Assembly (NCBI RefSeq): GCF_014197615.1
Contig: NZ_JACIFY010000015.1
Coordinates: 113,328 to 177,327 of the forward strand
DNA: 64,000 nt
From: Rhizobium esperanzae
Lineage (GTDB): Bacteria > Pseudomonadota > Alphaproteobacteria > Rhizobiales > Rhizobiaceae
Direction of reading: 5' to 3'
In this document: positions 59,675-64,000 of the stretch, in pieces
Layout of the letters: every line of letters begins with the position of its first letter
Numbering within the stretch: position 1 is the first letter of the stretch
Notes under the pieces: model-generated
What the model saw: the letters and a program-made list of their open reading frames with translations, nothing else
The model's database searches: none
Told to the model about the DNA's origin: nothing
Position numbers and translations under genes: made by a program

Positions 59675-59993
59675 GTGGAAGACACTACGCGCCGAACTTC
59701 CGGAAGATGTTCGCACTCGGCTCGACACGAAACGTCAAGAGCGCCGTCTGGGCAAGGCTTTGGCGGAAGTGCGCAAAGCCATGCAGGCAACCCAGCAGGA
59801 GGTCGCTGCGCGTGCGGCCATGACGCAGAACACCGTTTCAAAAATCGAAAGCGCCGACGATGTCCTGCTGTCGTCGGTCGTGCGCTACATGCATTCCCTC
59901 GGAGGCGGTGTCGAGCTTGTCTTGAAAACACCGGACGGGAAAGCGAGGCGCGTTGACTTTGATCCTGAGATTTATGTGAAGCAGATTGTCTAG
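59664..59993 (+). CDS. XRE-family antitoxin
   Basis: A 109-residue DNA-binding antitoxin. The HTH is GKALAEVRKAMQATQQEVAARAAMTQNTVSKIES (about residues 30-63). A C-terminal segment GGGVELVLKTPDGKARRVDF would bind the toxin or dimerise. The overlap of 11 bases with the toxin indicates coupled translation, keeping the two in proportion. It should neutralise the RelE-like toxin and repress the pair. Confidence 0.87.
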   Translation: MSTEWKTLRAELPEDVRTRLDTKRQERRLGKALAEVRKAMQATQQEVAARAAMTQNTVSKIESADDVLLSSVVRYMHSLGGGVELVLKTPDGKARRVDFDPEIYVKQIV

Positions 59994-60189
59994 CTGCAGG
60001 GCCCTACGGAGCTAGAAGCGGTAGTCACTTCTCACGGTATGCCTGAAAGAATGCAGAATCGCCGCTTTGCCTTGAACCCAACGCCTTTCCTCCCTAAATT
60101 CCCCGCCATCGATCATTTCAACAGGATGTGTGCCGCAATGGATTTCAACCCGATCGCAATGCCAGTTCGCCTTGCCAACGGGGAAATCC

Positions 60190-61785
60190 ATGCCTGCATC
60201 CATCACTCTCTCCAAAATTTCATGGGCCACGCCTGACGGGCGGCCGCTTTTTTCCGATCTCGATCTGAGTTTCGGGACGGACCGCACCGGTCTCGTCGGG
60301 CGCAACGGCGTCGGCAAGACGACGCTGCTGAAGCTCGTCTCCGGTCAGATCCAGCCGCATGCGGGGGCGCTATCGGTCAGCGGCAGTCTCGGTCTCCTCC
60401 GGCAGAGCGTTCAGATCGCACCGGATGAAACCATTGCCGATCTCTTCGGCGTGGTCGGGGCGCTTGGCCTTCTTCACCGTGCCGAAGCCGGCGCGGCAAC
60501 GGCCGACGAGCTTTCAGCGGCGGACTGGACGCTGGAGGCGCGCATGGTCGCAGCCCTTGATCGCATCGGGCTCGACGCAGAGCCGCAGACACGGCTTGCC
60601 GCGCTTTCCGGCGGGCAGCGCACCCGCGCCGGGCTTGCGGCCCTTGTCTTCACCGAGCCGGATTTTCTGCTGCTCGACGAACCGACAAACAATCTCGACC
60701 GCGAAGGCCGCGATGCGGTGATCGCGCTGATATCGGGCTGGCGGGCCGGGGCCATCATCGTCAGCCATGATCGGGAACTGCTCGAAAGCATGGATGCGAT
60801 CGTCGAACTGACGTCGCTCGGCGCGACGCGCTACGGCGGCAACTGGAGCCATTATCGCGAGCGCAAGGCGCTGGAGCTTGCCGCCGCACGACATGACCTT
60901 GCCGATGCCGAAAAGCGCATTGCCGAAGTTGCCGGGAAGGCGCAGGCGACAGTGGAGCGTCAGGCGCACAGGGATAGCGCCGGGCGGAAGATGGCTGCCA
61001 AGGGCGGCATCCCGCGCATCATGCTCGGCGGCATGAAGGAACGGAGCGAAACGACCGGCGGCGACAACGCCCGTCTTGCGGAACGCCGGCGTGCGGCGGC
61101 ACAGGAAGACGCAAAGGCGGCGCGCGAGAAGATCGAGATCCTCCAGCCCTTGTCGGTGCGCCTGCCACCGACCGGGCTCGCCGCCAATAAGACCGTACTG
61201 CAGATGGAAGGCGTCACAGCCGGCTATCGGCCTGAGGATCCCGTCATCGGCCATCTCTCTTTCACCGTGACCGGGCCGGACCGCATCGCCATCACCGGGC
61301 CGAACGGCTCGGGCAAGACGACGCTGCTTTCGCTTCTCACCGGCGAACTCAAGCCCTGGGCCGGCACCCTCGCCGTCATGACCGGTTTTGCGATGCTCGA
61401 TCAGAAGGTCAGCCTTCTCGATCCCTCGGCCTCGATCCGCGACAATTTCCGCCGGATCAACCCGCAGGCCGATGAAAACACCTGCCGGGCCGTCCTCGCC
61501 CGCTTCATGTTCAGGGCCGACGCGGCACTGCAGCTTGTCTCGACGCTCAGCGGCGGACAATTGCTGCGCGCCGGCCTTGCCTGCGTTCTCGGCTCCGCAC
61601 CGCCGCCGCTCCTCATCCTCGACGAGCCGACCAACCATCTCGACATCGATTCGATATCAGCGGTCGAGGCGGGGCTGCGTGCCTATGACGGGGCGCTCAT
61701 CGTCGTCAGCCATGACGAGACGTTTCTCGAGAGTATCGGGATAGAGCGGCGGCTGGAATTATCGGGTGGCGATGCGGGTGAGTGA
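60190..61785 (+). CDS. ABC-F family ATPase
   Basis: A 531-residue soluble twin-ATPase with no membrane domain. First Walker A: LVGRNGVGKTTLLKLVSG (near 37); signature LSGGQRTRAGLAALV; Walker B LLLDEPTNNLDREG. Second Walker A: ITGPNGSGKTTLLSLLTG (near 366), signature LSGGQLLRAGLACVLG, Walker B LILDEPTNHLDIDS. The linker region (about 210-330) is the P-site tRNA-interaction motif of ABC-F proteins, which act on the ribosome in translation or antibiotic protection. The start is set at 60190, with GGGGA before it; a 32-codon ORF (60138-60236) overlaps the start out of frame. Confidence 0.92.
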   Translation: MPASITLSKISWATPDGRPLFSDLDLSFGTDRTGLVGRNGVGKTTLLKLVSGQIQPHAGALSVSGSLGLLRQSVQIAPDETIADLFGVVGALGLLHRAEAGAATADELSAADWTLEARMVAALDRIGLDAEPQTRLAALSGGQRTRAGLAALVFTEPDFLLLDEPTNNLDREGRDAVIALISGWRAGAIIVSHDRELLESMDAIVELTSLGATRYGGNWSHYRERKALELAAARHDLADAEKRIAEVAGKAQATVERQAHRDSAGRKMAAKGGIPRIMLGGMKERSETTGGDNARLAERRRAAAQEDAKAAREKIEILQPLSVRLPPTGLAANKTVLQMEGVTAGYRPEDPVIGHLSFTVTGPDRIAITGPNGSGKTTLLSLLTGELKPWAGTLAVMTGFAMLDQKVSLLDPSASIRDNFRRINPQADENTCRAVLARFMFRADAALQLVSTLSGGQLLRAGLACVLGSAPPPLLILDEPTNHLDIDSISAVEAGLRAYDGALIVVSHDETFLESIGIERRLELSGGDAGE

Positions 61786-61832
61786 CTTCGGAGACGTCAT
61801 TTGCGCTCACCTATCGGGAGCGCGGCATCCTC

Positions 61833-61955
61833 CAGGATCCCTCATGCTGAGGTGCGAAGCCCGAAGGGCGTAGCCTCGAAGCACGCCGCAACGCCGCTTC
61901 TTGCATCGCTCCGATGCCGGCGCACCTCAGGTGAGGCTCTCCTGGGCTCGGGGCA
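61833..61955. repeat. Intergenic repeat with CTCATGCTGAGG arms
   Basis: CCTCATGCTGAGGTGCGAAG, CCCGAAGGGCG, CCTCGAAGCACG and GCACCTCAGGTGAGG form nested inverted repeats. Sequences of the CCTCATCCTGAGG...CGAAGG type are widespread in alphaproteobacteria, so I call it a repeat although no second copy of this exact family is seen in the window. Confidence 0.55.
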
Positions 61956-62010
61956 TATGCCTCGGCTCCCTTGCCTCATACTGCCGGCAATGATATTTCA
62001 ATCCTGCAAC

Positions 62011-62274
62011 CCTTTCGAGAAAGGAGGATCACGCCATGCAGTATTATTTCCGGTTTAATCGCCAGCGTGGTCCCGTCAACGCCCTGCAAATGCGTTTGCA
62101 GGGCTGACCAGAGACCGTTTCCGACATCTCTTCCTGGTCTGCCCTTCGTGGCCAATGCGGCGTGGTATCCCAAGGTTCGCGCCCATTCCTGTAACTTTCC
62201 GGGCCCGATAGGCGCAATTCCGTGACGGCTGAACGCTTGGGATCGCGCCCCCCGGTCAAGACCAGAGAACGATC
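62011..62274 (+). promoter_or_regulatory. Probable translational attenuator of the second ABC-F gene
   Basis: Elements in order: a small hairpin (CCTTTC-GA-GAAAGG, 62011-62024) holds the leader ribosome site; the leader ORF at 62036-62107; a perfect 10-bp stem (62081-62090 with 62095-62104) over the end of that ORF; the 9-base GACCAGAGA at 62106-62114; a complement (CTGGTC core, 62134-62139) within TCTCTTCCTGGTCT at 62127-62140; and a second GACCAGAGA at 62260-62268, six bases before the ABC-F ATG. Either GACCAGAGA copy can pair with the complement; pairing with the second would hide the ABC-F ribosome site. No T-run follows, so control at translation is more likely than termination. Confidence 0.65.
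62036..62107 (+). CDS. Leader peptide ORF, 23 codons
   Basis: A short ORF with one of the strongest ribosome sites in the window (AAGGAGG, eight bases before the ATG). The peptide starts MQYYFRFNRQRGP and ends LQMRLQG. It contains R9-Q10-R11, an R-x-R arrangement like the R/K-x-R/K motif that stalls ribosomes when macrolides are bound. It lies about 170 bases upstream of an ABC-F gene, the layout of leaders that sense ribosome-targeting antibiotics. The second half of the ORF forms a perfect hairpin. I do not know a described family for this peptide. Confidence 0.7.
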   Translation: MQYYFRFNRQRGPVNALQMRLQG

Positions 62275-63801
62275 ATGACCCTCATCAATATCCGCAATCT
62301 CGGCGTGACGCTGGGCAATCCGCTGTTTTCGAAACTGAACCTCGTCGTCAATTCAGGCGACCGCATCGGCCTCGTTGCCGCCAACGGCCGCGGGAAATCG
62401 ACGCTCTTTGCCTGCATCACCGGCGCGCTGGAGCCGGGCGCGGGCGAGATCACCAAGGCGCGCGGGCTGACCATCGGCCATGTCGCCCAGAATGTGCCGG
62501 CCGCACTGTTCGACACGCCGTTTTACGATGCCGTGCTGCAAGCGCTGCCCGCCGATCAGGCTGAAAGCGAGAGCTGGCGCGTCGACATGGTGCTGGAATC
62601 GCTTGGAGTGCCGGAGGCTATGCGTGGCCGGCCGCTCAAGCATCTTAGCGGCGGATGGCAGCGGCTCGCCATGCTTGCCCGCATTTGGGTCACCGAGCCT
62701 GATGTGCTGCTGCTCGACGAGCCGACCAACCATCTCGACCTCGAAAAGATCGCGCAGCTGGAGGGCTGGCTGAACGGCCTGCCGCGCGACGTGCCGGTGA
62801 TCCTCTCGAGCCATGACCGCGCCTTCCTCGATGCGACGACCAACCGGACGCTGTTCCTGCGGCCGGAGCAATCGCCGGTCTTTGCCCTGCCCTACACACG
62901 AGCACGCGTCGCCCTCGACGAGGCCGACGCCTCCGAAGCCAGGCGCTACGAGCGCGATATGAAGGCAGCGGAGCAATTGCGCAAACAGGCGGCGAAGCTC
63001 AACAATATCGGCATCAATTCCGGCAGCGACCTGCTCGTCGTCAAGACGAAGCAGTTGAAGCAGCGGGCCGAGAAACTGGAGGATGCGGCGAAACCGTCGC
63101 ATCTCGAACGCTCGGCCGGCGCCATCCGGCTTTCCAACCGCGGCACGCATGCCAAGGTGCTGGTGACGCTTGACGATGCGGCGGTGACGACGCCGGATGG
63201 AACCTTGCTGTTCAAGACCGGCCGGCAGTTCATCTGCCAGGGCGACCGGATCGTGCTCCTCGGCCTCAACGGCGCCGGCAAGTCGCGGCTGGTGTCGATG
63301 CTGAAACAGGCGATCGAAACTCCGGCGGCGGGACCGGACGGCATCAAGGCGACGCCGTCGATCGTGCTCGGCTATGGCGACCAGGCGCTTGCCGATCTCA
63401 GCGACCGCGACACGCCGATCGGCACGATCATCCGCCGCTTCGATGTCGGCGATCAGCGGGCGCGCGCCTTGCTGGCCGGCGCCGGCATGACGATCGACAT
63501 GCAGGCAAAACCGATCGGCCAGCTTTCCGGCGGCCAGAAGGCGCGGCTCGGCATGCTGGTGCTCAGGCTGACCGAGCCGAATTTCTATCTGCTCGACGAG
63601 CCGACCAACCATCTCGACATCGAGGGACAGGAAGCGCTGGAGAGCGAACTGATGGCGCAGGAGGCAAGCTGCCTGCTGGTCTCGCACGACCGCAGTTTTG
63701 TGCGGGCTGTCGGCAACCGGTTCTGGCTGATCGAGAGGAAGAAGCTGGTGGAAGTGGAGAGCCCGGAGGTTTTTTTTGCTTCGGTGGGATCGGTGGGATG
63801 A
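62275..63801 (+). CDS. ABC-F family ATPase
   Basis: A 508-residue twin-ATPase without membrane segments. First half: AANGRGKSTLFACITG (Walker A), LSGGWQRLAMLARIW (signature), LLLDEPTNHLDLEK (Walker B). Second half: LLGLNGAGKSRLVSMLK, LSGGQKARLGMLVLRL and LLDEPTNHLDIEGQ. Note the second Walker A has GKSR rather than GK(T/S)(T/S), slightly unusual. The linker region (about 210-290) is basic and helical. It is the second ABC-F in tandem but has its own leader region. The leader suggests regulation by ribosome stalling and hence a role in antibiotic resistance or ribosome rescue. Confidence 0.93.
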   Translation: MTLINIRNLGVTLGNPLFSKLNLVVNSGDRIGLVAANGRGKSTLFACITGALEPGAGEITKARGLTIGHVAQNVPAALFDTPFYDAVLQALPADQAESESWRVDMVLESLGVPEAMRGRPLKHLSGGWQRLAMLARIWVTEPDVLLLDEPTNHLDLEKIAQLEGWLNGLPRDVPVILSSHDRAFLDATTNRTLFLRPEQSPVFALPYTRARVALDEADASEARRYERDMKAAEQLRKQAAKLNNIGINSGSDLLVVKTKQLKQRAEKLEDAAKPSHLERSAGAIRLSNRGTHAKVLVTLDDAAVTTPDGTLLFKTGRQFICQGDRIVLLGLNGAGKSRLVSMLKQAIETPAAGPDGIKATPSIVLGYGDQALADLSDRDTPIGTIIRRFDVGDQRARALLAGAGMTIDMQAKPIGQLSGGQKARLGMLVLRLTEPNFYLLDEPTNHLDIEGQEALESELMAQEASCLLVSHDRSFVRAVGNRFWLIERKKLVEVESPEVFFASVGSVG

Positions 63802-63825
63802 TGGGTGATGGGGTGCCGTGAGGCC

Positions 63826-63910
63826 CCCTCATCCGCCCTAGGGGCACCTTCTCCCCGCTGGGGAGAAGGGGAGTCGAGAGGTCGCCACGAGTCTCTTCTC
63901 CCCAGCGGGG
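63826..63910. repeat. RIME-like palindromic element, truncated copy
   Basis: It has CCTCATCCGCCCTAGGGGCA, CTTCTCCCCGCTGGGGAGAAG, GGTCGCCACG and CTTCTCCCCAGCGGGG, similar to the CTTCTCCCCG-based palindromes at 1165-1322. Where the second palindrome should close, sequence changes to CTATGGCATTCACAC at 63911, which is unlike the rest and could be an insertion boundary. Confidence 0.6.
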
Positions 63911-63986
63911 CTATGGCATTCACACATTTAGAATTGCCTATGTGATGGTGTTCTGATTCTCTTGCTGGACGCAGGAGAATTGAGCG

Positions 63987-64000
63987 ATGGATGATTTGAG
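63987..64000 (+). CDS. Start of a gene continuing past the window
   Basis: ATGGATGATTTGAG follows AGGAG (63973-63977) with 9 bases between, so it is a probable start codon. Only four complete codons are visible, so nothing can be said about the product. The sequence between the repeat and this start is AT-richer than the window average. Confidence 0.4.

Noticed and set aside
62353..63687. A 444-codon minus-strand frame
   Set aside because: Antisense of the second ABC-F gene, which has all ATPase motifs on the plus strand.

Overview
The window is a high-GC (by eye about 60-63 %) stretch that reads as the chromosome of a Rhizobium species (R. leguminosarum / R. etli type). The evidence is rhizobial gene families (a dmeRF nickel/cobalt operon with its G-tract operator, a PQQ glucose dehydrogenase, DUF930- and DUF1697-type proteins), an exact FNR/FixK anaerobox, and several families of palindromic intergenic elements of the kind found in rhizobia (RIME-like). 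I see no rRNA, tRNA, CRISPR or prophage. Gene density is high and most genes sit in short operons.

Layout. 1-9 kb: 5' end of a probable MrpA/PhaA antiporter gene, a small membrane protein, msrB, a pentapeptide-repeat protein, a GNAT acetyltransferase, a hemolysin-III family membrane protein, a universal stress protein with an anaerobox upstream, a two-domain glyoxalase/dioxygenase-fold protein with a Tat-like N-terminus, an AI-2E-type permease with an FAD oxidoreductase, and a polysaccharide-deacetylase-like protein. 9-20 kb: DUF930-like protein, oligopeptidase B, DUF1697, an MFS pump, SelO, membrane glucose dehydrogenase (gcd) and a class A beta-lactamase. 20-31 kb: dmeRF, GNAT, two cytochromes c, a LysE exporter with a divergent WYL regulator, an ADPRibase-Mn-like phosphoesterase, sodB, a PmtA-like methyltransferase, a TauE/SafE permease, an MFS pump and a TetR regulator. 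31-38 kb: a frame-disrupted glutathione S-transferase, nadE, and an efflux operon (HlyD, EmrB-type MFS, class III cyclase) with a divergent LysR regulator. 38-46 kb: an AT-richer membrane protein, methyltransferases (including tam), a class IV aminotransferase, a zinc alcohol dehydrogenase, a TIM-barrel isomerase, a cupin and a CorC/HlyC-type protein.

46.3-54.7 kb holds the most coherent catabolic locus. A ureohydrolase, a complete polyamine/opine-type ABC importer, an FMN 2-hydroxy-acid dehydrogenase and a Ldh_2-family reductase with a pyrroline-2-carboxylate-reductase-like signature all lie on one strand, with a divergent LysR regulator. I infer import and breakdown of a guanidino hydroxy (or keto) acid such as argininic acid to urea and proline. 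54.8-64 kb: zwf, two small proteins, a HerA-like ATPase, a RelE/HigB-type toxin with an XRE antitoxin, and two ABC-F ATPases. The second ABC-F gene is preceded by a 23-codon leader ORF with a strong ribosome site, an R-x-R motif, a perfect hairpin over its 3' end, and two copies of a 9-base segment that compete for one complement, one copy lying at the ABC-F ribosome site. This looks like an antibiotic-sensing translational attenuator and, with the guanidino locus, is the main candidate for something undescribed.
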